NCBI GenBank assembly: GCA_018894105.1
Contig: CM032117.1
Span: 51,990,503-52,054,502, forward strand
Reading direction: 5' to 3'
Length of the DNA: 64,000 nt
Origin: Jacaranda mimosifolia
Taxonomy: Eukaryota; Streptophyta; Magnoliopsida; Lamiales; Bignoniaceae
Of the stretch, positions 22,738 to 32,811 are shown piece after piece. The translations under genes were made by a program, and so were the position numbers. The first letter of the stretch is position 1, and every line of letters starts with the position of its first letter. The notes under the pieces were generated by a model. The model made no database searches and had not been told where the DNA came from. It saw only the letters and a list, made by a program, of their open reading frames with translations.

Positions 22738-24668
22738 GGGTAAATGTCACTAATAGTCCCTGATGTTTCGATTTAGTATCACTTTAGTACTCAATCTTTA
22801 AAACTTTATCTTTTAGTCCCAAACGTTAATATATCGTTTCAATTTAGTCCCCAAAATCATTTTCCGGTAGTTTTTGGCCGAAAAATTATCAATTCATAGT
22901 TTTATGTTCCACTTTAGTCCCTATATAAAGTTTTATGTTCCACCTTAGTCCCTATAGAAGGTTTTATGTTCCAATTTAGTCTCTATGGTACTTTTTTTCT
23001 TTTTAGAAATATATGTCCATGTGTGTATATATATTTGTGTATAATATATGTGTATATATAATTGATACTAATATTAGTCATATGCTCATATATTATTATT
23101 AATATTTAATAATATATTATTGATATATTAATATCATTTGTGATACTATTGTAATTAATAATATTAGTAATATGATTATTGATATGGGACAGCCCAATAG
23201 GCCCAGCCCAATAACACTCAACTAGGACAGGAGCTGGTCTGACGCTCCCTAAGCAGCTCGACTGCCCTTAAACCCAACTCGTTTTGGACCACGCAGACAT
23301 TTGACTGCCACTTGACCTCTGGATCCCTATCTGTCATGGTGGATATTAGCGTTCTTGATCGACCAAGTTATAACTGATAGTCTCCGTTAGGTGGCCTCAA
23401 TCCTTCAACTAGAATGATGTAGCTTCGACCAGAATGAGCTTGGTGATCAAGATCCTAGTAGATATTCCTGTTGGAGTGCTCGTCTTGACTAGAGAGGTCG
23501 AGGAGTGACGAAAGCCTTTTGGCCACATTGAATGCCTTGCCAGGCATCGTGCTGCCGCATTAATAGCGCGTGCCACCAACAGTACCACCTTTTGCAGCCG
23601 TGTCAGGCTGGGGAGCGCCTCTAGTGTACCGCCTTCTCCTAGATAGCTGCTTCCTGAAATAATACACAAGCTGGATAAGATTTGAAAGTCCTCAAGCAAG
23701 GACAATGGCCCTTCTTACACAACAGGGGCATCAAAGACATATCAATCTTATCTAGCTTGTGTACTGTTTTAGGAGGCAGCCACCTCGGAGAATGTGGTAT
23801 ACTAGAGGCGATCCCTAGCCTGACACGGCTGCAAAAGGTGGTATTGTTGGTGGCACGCGCTATTAATGCTGCAGCACAACGCCTGGCAAGGCATTCAATG
23901 TGGCCAAAGGGCTTTCATCACTCATCAACCTCTCTAGTCAAGACGAGCACTCCAACAGGAATATCTACTAGGATCTTGGTCACTAGGCTCATTCTGGTTG
24001 AAGCTACATCATTCTGGTTGAAGGATTGAGGCCACCTAACGGAGGCTATCGGCTATAACCTAGTCGATCAAGAATGCTAATATCCACCACGGCAGATAGG
24101 GATCCAGAGGTCGAGTGGCAGTTGAATGTCTGCGTGGTCCAAAACGAGTTGGGTTTAAGGGCATTCGAGCTGCTTAGGAAGCGTCAGACCAGCTCCTGTC
24201 TTAGTTGAGTGTTATTGGGCTGAGTCTGTTGGGCTATCCCATATCAATAATAATATTACTAATATTATTAATTACAATAGTATCACAAATAATATTAATA
24301 TATCAATAATATATTATTAAATATTAATAATAATATATGAGCATGTGACTAATATTAGTATCAATTATATATACACATATATTGTACACAAATATATATA
24401 CACATATGGACATATATTTATAAAAAGAAAAAAAAAAGAAAAAAAGCAACATAGGGATTAAGTTGGAACATAAAACCTTATATAGGGACTAAAATGGAAC
24501 ATAAAATTATGAATTGACAATTTTCCGGCCAAAAACTACCAGAAAATGATTTTGGGGGCTAAAGTGAAACGATATATTAACATTAGGGACTAAAAGATGA
24601 AGTTTTATAGATTGAGAACTAAAGTGATATAAAATCGAAACATTAGGAACTATTGATGACATTTACCC
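22738..24668. mobile_element. Hairpin (fold-back) Mutator-like element carrying LTR arms
   Basis: The ends are GGGTAAATGTCA and its exact inverse TGACATTTACCC, flanked by a perfect 9-bp target duplication (TAAAAATTT at 22729-22737 and 24669-24677). That duplication length is the Mutator-like hallmark. The whole 1931 bp is an inverted repeat: arms 22738-23690 and 23744-24668 with a loop of about 55 bp, and I judge the arms to be well over 90% alike. Each arm consists of about 440 bp of Mutator-like terminal sequence plus about 510 bp of LTR-derived sequence. There is no transposase; mobilisation would need a partner element. A transcript through it would fold into a long double-stranded RNA. 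Confidence 0.85.
23180..24246. repeat. Inverted pair of LTR fragments inside the hairpin element
   Basis: Both outer ends begin TGATATGGGA-C/T-AGCCCAA, the same start as the minus-strand LTR of the Gypsy element at 11026-21896. Further in, phrases such as GCATTAATAGCGCGTGCCACC parallel that LTR's GCATTAATGGCGCATGCAGCC. The rest has diverged, so it derives from a related but different LTR family. The similar translated frames on the two strands (23705-23409 and 23682-24029) are a product of the palindrome, not genes. Confidence 0.75.
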
Positions 24669-24708
24669 TAAAAATTTCTTCCAGATTTGCTTAAGTAATT
24701 AAAACAAC

Positions 24709-25042
24709 CCAGGAAGTTACTAGTAAATTGTAAATATACTCGTAATATACTCAATGTTGTTCTTTAGAGTTGAATTTGACCTTTTATGGTGATGTTCTCA
24801 ATAAATTCAACCAATCTGATAGCCTAGCCTAAGGCACGTTCTTTCATTTCAAAGACTAGGATTAATTGCAAAAACTACCTAGAACGTGGCCTACCGCCTA
24901 TGTAACAAAACTATTCCTCCATATCTCGTGCTTACAAGTATCTATCTACTAGAATGGAAAATCTTGATATCAGCTGACAGTAATGGAAAAAATCCAACTT
25001 TTCTCTCGCATATTGTCTAGCAAATGCATCGAGATGATAACA
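24709..25042. other. Intergenic sequence, no gene seen
   Basis: Unique-looking AT-rich sequence follows the right copy of repeat A. No ORF or recognised repeat is visible. Confidence 0.5.
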
Positions 25043-25401
25043 GAGGGTATTTATGTGTGCTTGTAAGCTTTTTAAAATATCTTATAAAATATATGAGTAT
25101 TTAAATATTTGATGAAATTTTCTAAAAAAAAGATTATAAACTTATAAAATAAGATGTTAGGAGTTTATAAGCAGTAAAGAGTTTCTAACTTATTTTTAAA
25201 ATCTTAACAAATTTTTTTAATTTTAATCATATTAATTATAAAATTATTATTATTAATATTTTATAAGCTAGATATTATTTTATACAAATACTTTAACAAC
25301 TTATTTTTAAAAAAAGATCTAATATCTTATAAATTTCAAAAATATTTTATAAGATGTAGGAATTTATTAGACATTTTAAACAAGTTTAGCCAAATACACT
25401 C
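25043..25401. mobile_element. MITE-like element
   Basis: The left end GAGGGTATTTATGTGTGCTT and the inverse of the right end GAGTGTATTTGGCTAAACTT form imperfect terminal inverted repeats. Both are followed by TTTAAAAT...TCTTATAAAATAT. No coding capacity. The 3-bp flanks do not match clearly. Confidence 0.4.
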
Positions 25402-26126
25402 TTTTATTTTTTTTTAATATTAAGCCCTTTTTTCAATTTAAAGTATTTGATACTTGTATGGTATTTAAAATTTCAAAATTTAGAAGAGTTGTTTCTATTA
25501 GTAGTCCAAACCTCAAGAAGTTTTTCGTAATTAACCAACAAAGTCTATATGGAACATCAGCTTTTAGTCCTGCATCAACTTGATTTGATTTTCAAATATC
25601 AAGATTATCGAATTTTTTGAATTAAATTTCCTATAGGTATATATCACTACATTCTTGGTTAAAATTTTTCCAAAACGTAATACCATTTGAAATTTAGTTG
25701 ACACATATAAAGCATTCTTATAAATTGTTCAAACTAATTAGGAAACATTATTGTAATTATTATTTCATAAATATAATATAATTGAATATTTGGAATATTG
25801 ATTTGACTTTATTTCCTTGTATTATCAAATGTTCTATGTGGAGCCATGGTTAAATTATTTCCTCACAAGTTAAAATGAAATTCATTTGCAAATTCCGATT
25901 ACAAGGATGCTAAATATTAGTGCACAAGCAAGATAGTATAAAGTGATTCGAGAACAATAACTTTACCATCATGAAAATTTATTGTTGCCTTAAATCATTT
26001 TCTGAAATTTAATTTCTCCCAAGAAATCATTCTTTGTTAGGAAATAATTAACCAAATCAAATCAAATCAACATTATTTATAAGAAACAAGTGTGTCATAC
26101 CCCAATTTTAATCATCATATGATTAA

Positions 26127-26553
26127 GATGATGTTTGACTAAATTTACTTAAATTTTTTTATAAATTTTATTTTAAAGAATACTTTTTTCTTAAAAATAA
26201 TTTAAATAAATACACGGACATCCTCTCCCAATAATTTGGCGTTCAATCTCCAATCCTCATGCTTATATGTGTGAACCTTATACTTATACGTGTGAGGATT
26301 AAACTCTTTACGTAATTAAAGAGAATAAGATAATGAGACCTGCAAAATATTAGTAATGCAAGGTAAAACTAGATACATTTTTTTTTTATTTTAAAAATAA
26401 TGAAGAACTTTTTTTTTTTTTTTTTTAAAAGAAGCTTGTTAAATTTTAATTTCTGTTTTTGGTATTTTATAGTTATTTTTAATTATTAATTAAATACTGT
26501 AGAGTATCTTATAAATTTTTGAATATTTTATAAAAAAATTCTCAAACATCCTC
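26127..26553. mobile_element. Tourist-like MITE (PIF/Harbinger type)
   Basis: The ends GATGATGTTTGACTAAATTT and, inverted, GAGGATGTTTGAGAATTTTT are flanked by TAA on both sides (26124-26126 and 26554-26556). That is the 3-bp target duplication of Harbinger-derived MITEs. It has long A/T runs and no ORF. Confidence 0.5.
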
Positions 26554-26962
26554 TAAATAATCAGATGATGAAAAATATTTCTCCATGTATTGTTAAAGTA
26601 TCTATTTATTTATTTTCTTGGATAAGAAGTCAAAGTAAATAAATAAGTAATATTTTACACACGTGAAGCAAGTGAAATTCTGGATGAGTTGGGTGAAAGT
26701 TGGAGCTAGTCAACCTTCTAAGTCAATAATCAATGTCTCAGTCAACCAAATCATGGTTAATTAACCTGAAATAATGTCAGCCACCGGGGTTACAAATGAT
26801 CCCGATCCGACGGTCGAGATCCGCTCATTGTTCCATACGTAAGTAAAACTTCCACACTCTTCCCAGTTAAATTCTAACTTTGCTACCGGTTTCCTCCGCG
26901 TTCTTTCCGTTCACTTCAATCCTCTCAAAGTCGCACCAATCAAATATACCTAAAAACACAGT

Positions 26963-26994
<32 letters not shown>

Positions 26995-27089
26995 CGCATA
27001 TAGAGAAGATATAGTTTAGGGTTGGATCTATATCTTCGATTCGTAATCATTCTTGGGCTGTGCTGTGGTGAGCGTTCATTAGAGAAAAG
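26554..27089 (+). promoter_or_regulatory. Upstream region and leader of the TMN gene
   Basis: This 0.5 kb changes from AT-rich to more balanced composition. It contains a (CA)n run of about 12-13 units at 26963-26990 shortly before the start codon, probably in the 5' leader. No clear TATA box position is assigned. Confidence 0.45.
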
Positions 27090-30000
27090 ATGGAGGTCGT
27101 GGGGAGTAGGCCTCACGTGATTCGGATGTGCGTGTGCTTCACGCTCCTCCATCTCATCACCGCTGCTCACTCCTTCTATCTCCCCGGCGTTGCTCCCCAG
27201 GATTTCGTCAAGGTACCGTTAATCCTACACATACCTTTTTCTGTATCTAATTATATACCCCTCTCGCAGTTGACTAATTACTATGTTCATGGATATATTT
27301 GTAGTATATATATGTTTGTTTGTGTGTAAATTGAGTTGTGGTGTGAGTAATTGATAAGCACAGGTATATGTATATGTACACATTGGGTGATCTGAAGTGA
27401 GATTTTGTTATTTAGGGCTTGTTTCTGTTAGATCTCTGAAAATTTTGTTATTTTCTCTTTTCTCTTATCTCCCTTTTCTTTCTCTGGGTTATTAACTACT
27501 GTTGGATGCTTATAATTTCATGATGATACTGTGCTGAACGAAAAACTTTCAGTTCTAGCTAAACGTAGAATTTTTTTGTTTGATTCTGATGCCTATTAAC
27601 ATAGGTGTTGCTGTGTACTGCTTAAAAATAGCTAGAAAGGATGATAACTGAACATTTTAAGCAGTTTACAAAATGTTAAGATTAAGCAATTTGAATTTCA
27701 AAAGTGATCAGTTTGGTTTGTGTGATTGGAATGTTTGCTTTCTTGAGTTTGAGCTATTATTCATTTCTTATTTCTCTAGTATTCGAAAGAAAAAGGAGAA
27801 AGGATATGCCTTGTTAGGCATGGATATTCGAAGTTTAACTACTAAAGTTGTACCCCTTAAGATCAACACTAAAGTATAGCACTGCCTTTGTTACTTGGCT
27901 AAACCTTGGTGGCGATTACTAATGGTAAAGTTAAATAAATCATCACCTATTCTCAAACTACAAAATTCTTTATTACCACTTAAATCCTAAAATACTTTAA
28001 TATAATTTGCCAATCTTTGAATTGTATTTACATAATAATCCATAATAGCAGTTTTATTGGATAGTATTTTGGAAGGCGAAGAGAGAATAGTCAGGTATTC
28101 TATGATTTCACTGTTTAGAATCTGTGGTAATTTCTGGGTTTTGTGTATATTGCTAATCTGTTTTTACAGAAGTACTTACTTTAAAAGGCATTTTGGACTG
28201 ATCACTGATGTGGTTTCTTAAGTAATAAACCGTGGGCCAAAATGTTCTGAACACCAAGTATTGCAAGCTAATTTTCTTATGGCTTATTTGCTTTTCAATG
28301 TAGAAAAGCCTTCTTTTATGTTGATTGGCATGTACATTTTTTGTGTTCAACTTTGCTATTAATGGTGCAATATGTTAAAAAGAATCCATCTCCAAACTGT
28401 AGTTGATTAAATAAATCAACCATACCCATCAATAGGTGAAAAGTTAGTATAAGTCTGCAGCATGCCTCCCACTCTTTATATATACATATTCTTGTGTTTG
28501 CAGTGATCTGAATAGTCTTTTTGCGTGTGTGTTTCTTCTATCCAGGGTGATCTTCTCAAGGTGAAAGTGAACAAACTGACCTCTGTGAAAACTCAACTTC
28601 CTTACTCTTACTATTCCCTTCCTTACTGTAAGCCTGAGAAAATTGTGGACAGTGCTGAAAATCTTGGAGAAGTTCTTCGTGGTGATCGTATTGAGAACTC
28701 TCCATATGTGGTAATTCTTTCTTGCAGTCCTTTCTTTGTTGCTTATTTGTTTTTTTCTGTTTTCATCTTTTGATTTATTCATTTCTTGGACAATGAAGTT
28801 AGTCCACCCCGTTTTACATTCTCTACTAATTGTTGCACAAAATCATGTATCATAATACATGCTTCTCATTATTGTTCACTTGTGCAGTTTAAGATGCGAG
28901 AACCGCAGATGTGCAATGTTGCTTGCCATATTACACTTAATTCCAAAGATGCGAAGGAATTCAAGGAGAAGATTGATGATGCATATCGAGTTAACATGTA
29001 CATTACGGCATTGAGGAACCTTATTCCATTCTAATTCCTTATAGTGCATGCCTCACCTCCTTCTTAATGGTTCTTAACAGGATTTTGGATAATCTCCCTG
29101 TGGTTGTGCCTTATAAGAGACCTAATATGGATTCCTTGATTTATCAGCATGGCTTTGATGTTGGTTTTAAAGGACAATATGCTGGAGTAAGTACTAGATT
29201 GTTTTGCTGTTGAGAAGTCCCTTTCTAAATGGCAAGTCAAATCATGATGTCTCATCTTTCTCCTAAATTGTTTGCTAGTAGAGACCAGAGGAGAAGTATT
29301 TTATCAACAATCACTTGGCATTTACTGTAAAGTACCATAAGGATGAAGAAACTAATGCTGCTCGAATTGTGGGATTTGAAGTCAAGCCATTCAGGTAATA
29401 TGGTGCTGAGTTTGATATTTGCTTTATCATATCCTTTGACCTGTAACAGATCTTAGATTGTTGGTATGTCTCCAGTGTTAAGCATGATTATGAGGGTAAA
29501 TGGGATGATAAAACACGACTAACAACATGTGATCCTCATGCAAAACGCACTGTAACTAGCTCTGAATCTCCTCAGGAGGTTGAAGATAAGAAGGAAATTA
29601 TCTTCACATATGATGTGAATTTTCAGGTATTCTTCTTTTCACACTCATCTTTTGGTGGATAATTGTGTTTTCAAAGGAGGAATTAACTGTCATGTTTCAC
29701 TGTGTTGCTTCATTCTTTGCCTTGTAGGAGAGTGAAGTCAAGTGGGCTTCTAGATGGGATACTTATCTTTACATGGCTGATGACCAAATCCATTGGTTCT
29801 CAATTGTCAATTCTTTGATGATTGTTCTCTTTCTTTCTGGTATGGTTGCCATGATTATGCTGCGGACTCTCTACCGTGACATTTCCAAGTACAACCAGTT
29901 GGAGACACAAGAAGAAGCTCAAGAGGAAACTGGGTGGAAATTAGTTCATGGGGATGTTTTCAGGCCTCCAACAAACTCAGATTTACTGTGTGTTTATGTT

Positions 30001-30885
30001 GGAACTGGTGTTCAGTTTTTTGGAATGGTATTAGTTACAATGATCTTTGCGGCACTTGGGTTCCTGTCCCCTTCTAACCGTGGAGGATTAATGACAGCTA
30101 TGCTTCTTCTGTGGGTGTTCATGGGTCTGTTTGCTGGATATGCCTCAGCTCGTCTCTACAAGATGTTCAAAGGGACAGAGTCGAAGAAAATTACACTTCA
30201 AACTGCCTTTATGTTCCCTGGGATCCTCTTTGCTATTTTCTTCGTTTTGAATGCGCTAATTTGGGGTGAGGAGTCTTCAGGGGCTGTGCCATTTGGAACT
30301 ATGTTTGCGTTGGTCCTCTTGTGGTTTGGGATTTCGGTTCCACTTGTTTTTGTAGGTAGTTATGTAGGGTTTAAGAAGCCTGCTATTGAAACTCCAGTGA
30401 AAACCAATAAAATCCCTAGGCAAATACCTGAGCAGGCCTGGTACATGAACCCTGTCTTCTCCATCCTAATCGGAGGCATACTCCCCTTTGGTGCAGTATT
30501 CATTGAGCTGTTTTTCATCCTGACGTCAATCTGGTTGCATCAATTCTATTACATTTTTGGTTTCCTCTTCCTTGTGTTCCTCATCCTCATTGTGACCTGT
30601 GCCGAGATTACAGTCGTGCTTTGCTATTTCCAGCTGTGCAGTGAGGACTACTTGTGGTGGTGGAGATCATACCTGACCTCAGGGTCATCGGCACTCTACC
30701 TCTTCCTTTATGCAGCATTCTACTTCTTCACAAGGCTCAACATCACAAAACCGGTTTCTGGTATTCTGTATTTCGGGTACATGCTGATTGGTTCTTATGC
30801 TTTCTTTGTGCTGACGGGTACAATTGGTTTCTATGCCTGTTTCTGGTTCACCAGGCTCATCTACTCATCTCTGAAAATTGACTAG
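27090..30885 (+). CDS. TMN7: Transmembrane nine (TMN/EMP70) family protein, TMN7-like
   Basis: Seven exons with GT-AG introns: 27090-27212, 28546-28710, 28888-28997, 29081-29186, 29282-29394, 29476-29626 and 29728-30885, giving one frame of about 641 residues. A signal peptide (residues 1-28, cut likely after 'TAAHS') precedes '[11 protein letters not shown]', the usual mature start of the family. A lumenal domain follows to about residue 275, then nine membrane spans in the last exon, with the hallmark phrases '[13 protein letters not shown]', '[13 protein letters not shown]', '[14 protein letters not shown]' and '[14 protein letters not shown]'. The C-terminus '-SSLKID' carries the K-X-D signal used by this family for COPI binding and Golgi retention. 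These proteins act in the endomembrane system in membrane protein sorting. The gene appears intact. Naming as TMN7 rests on recalled similarity to that subgroup. Confidence 0.95.
27213..28545 (+). other. Intron 1 of the TMN gene
   Basis: This 1.33-kb intron (CAAG|GTACCG ... ATCCAG|GGTGAT) separates the signal-peptide exon from the rest. No nested gene is visible; the short frames inside lack family signatures. A long first intron is common in constitutively expressed plant genes. Confidence 0.85.
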
Positions 30886-32811
30886 AAAGCAATGCCTGAA
30901 AGGAAGTCTTTCGTAGGTTCTGAGGAAAGCACATAATACCCCTCAAAGTAAACCTAGTTTATGTTGATGTCAATTTCTTTGATCCATAGTATCCAGCTGA
31001 AGCTGCAAATTCCTTAATGATACTAGTTTGGCATTTCAAATGTTTCGATGCTAGACTTGGGTCTTTGTAATTTTATTCTTAGTTTTCCTTGCTAAATCAT
31101 GTCAGAAGACATTTTGGGAGGATTTTGAAGCAAATCTTGTACTCTACTAGGGCTTCTATTTTTCTTGTGAGGACAAGGAACCTTGTAAGTGAGCTGCAGT
31201 GGTGAATAACCAGAAAAAAGTGGGGGAGCGGGACAGAGAGAGCTGCAGTGGCAAATTACGTGTAATTTTTTATACTTCTGGTCTGCAAGTACATATTTTC
31301 TGCTGCATCCCTGCAAGAAACTGGTATCTTTTCTGTCCCAATTCTCTGTGCCCGGATGAAGGCAATAATTAGTTTGCCTATGGTTTCTTTCAAGGAGACC
31401 AGATTTAACTAGTTAAATTCACTTCCTCTGTGTGATTAATTTGTTCATAGACTAGGCTCAGTATCGTGAATGAAGAAATGGCTTTTAGCCCGATTTGGCA
31501 ATTTATTTTGGTTATTTCCTCGACCTGGCAATGCCAAGCTTTGGTCGGTTAACCTAAGTTTGTGCCATTACTCTGAAAGTACCGACAGTATTAATCTAAT
31601 TGTTACTGGCTCTTCTGCAAATTTCTGCTACTTGTCGTTGGAAACTTTGTCCAGTTGAGTCTAATGAGGCCGCGTTCTATTCAATCCTTTTTAAACTTCC
31701 GTACCTAAAATGAAATTTTTATTGAGAATCTATCTTTATTGTGTTGGCGAAAAATCGTTGTTGAGAAATCGGGACCACTCAGCCCAGTCAACTTGTTTCA
31801 ATTAAAGTTTTCTTGATTGTATTACTATATGAGGAACCCATTCAAGACTAAAAAGCATGTGCTTAAATGCAGTTTCTTGGAGAAGCAACTTGGGATAATT
31901 AATCATCCACTGTCCAAATTGTTCATAGAGAAGATGAGGTTCAAACCAGGCAAATTAGTTAGAATATTAATCAGATACTACAAGCGCAGGTCAATTATAG
32001 TGTATTTTAATTTCACCTTCGCAGTTCCTAAGATCTAGTTTGGATCTTTTATCTTATTTTATGTTTCATCTCTTATTTTATTTAATGGATATATCTCAAG
32101 TGCATTAAAATTTAATCTTGTTTATTCAAAGACACGTGCAAACAAATATCCATATCAAAACATCGTCTTGTGTCAACATAATAAACTGATTAATCAGTAC
32201 TGAGATTTCCATTAAGTCTAATTCACCAATTTTTAGACATATTTCACTATCATAAACTAATAAAAATCAGGGCAATTAAAATGTCATATTCAGAAACTTG
32301 GAAGATACAATCTGTGAATAAGAACAAACCATTAATAAACATTTCTTCGAGCAAACAAATAATGGTGATGGTGAACACCAAAAAGTTCTAGGACATACAA
32401 GAAAGTCACGCTTGAAGTGAAATACAATACAAGAAAGTTTAAAAACCATAATAAAACAATAAAAACATTTTTTTTCCCCCTAAAAAAAAAGTCTCAAATG
32501 GAGGAAGATGTTTAGAAGACTCAGCCATATATATGAAAATTTTTTATTTTTTTTTATTAATTAAGTCTGAGCCACATGTTATGACCAAATCGTTTAAACA
32601 GCTGCAGCTTATTGATGATTATGAGAAACCAATACAACAATGTGGAAATAATCACCTTTGCAATTTTGAACGGGCAACAACTCATCTCCTTTCACATCTA
32701 CTAGAAAAAAAAGATAGGAAAAAAATGATAATCAGCTGCTAGAAAATATGATAAATTGAAGAATGAAATCAAGCCAGTATTAGCTTCAAAAATTGAAAAC
32801 TGCTGACCCCT
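30886..32811. other. 3' region of TMN and spacer to the NLR gene
   Basis: Bases 30886 to about 31100 are likely the TMN 3' UTR. A G/A-rich stretch with two nearby 'GAGCTGCAGTGG' phrases lies at 31191-31252. The remaining 1.5 kb is AT-rich and lies between convergent genes. I see no other gene. Confidence 0.6.

Noticed and set aside
23409..24029. Two opposite-strand frames coding similar 98- and 115-residue peptides, looking like a conserved gene pair
   Set aside because: They are the two arms of one palindrome inside LTR sequence, so the similarity is automatic. There is no domain signature.
26940..27170. Minus-strand ORF with a Cys/Val repeat
   Set aside because: The repeat is the translated (CA)n microsatellite in the TMN leader.
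28444..28782. Minus-strand 112-codon ORF
   Set aside because: It overlaps exon 2 of the TMN gene and its flanking introns on the other strand, and has no family match.
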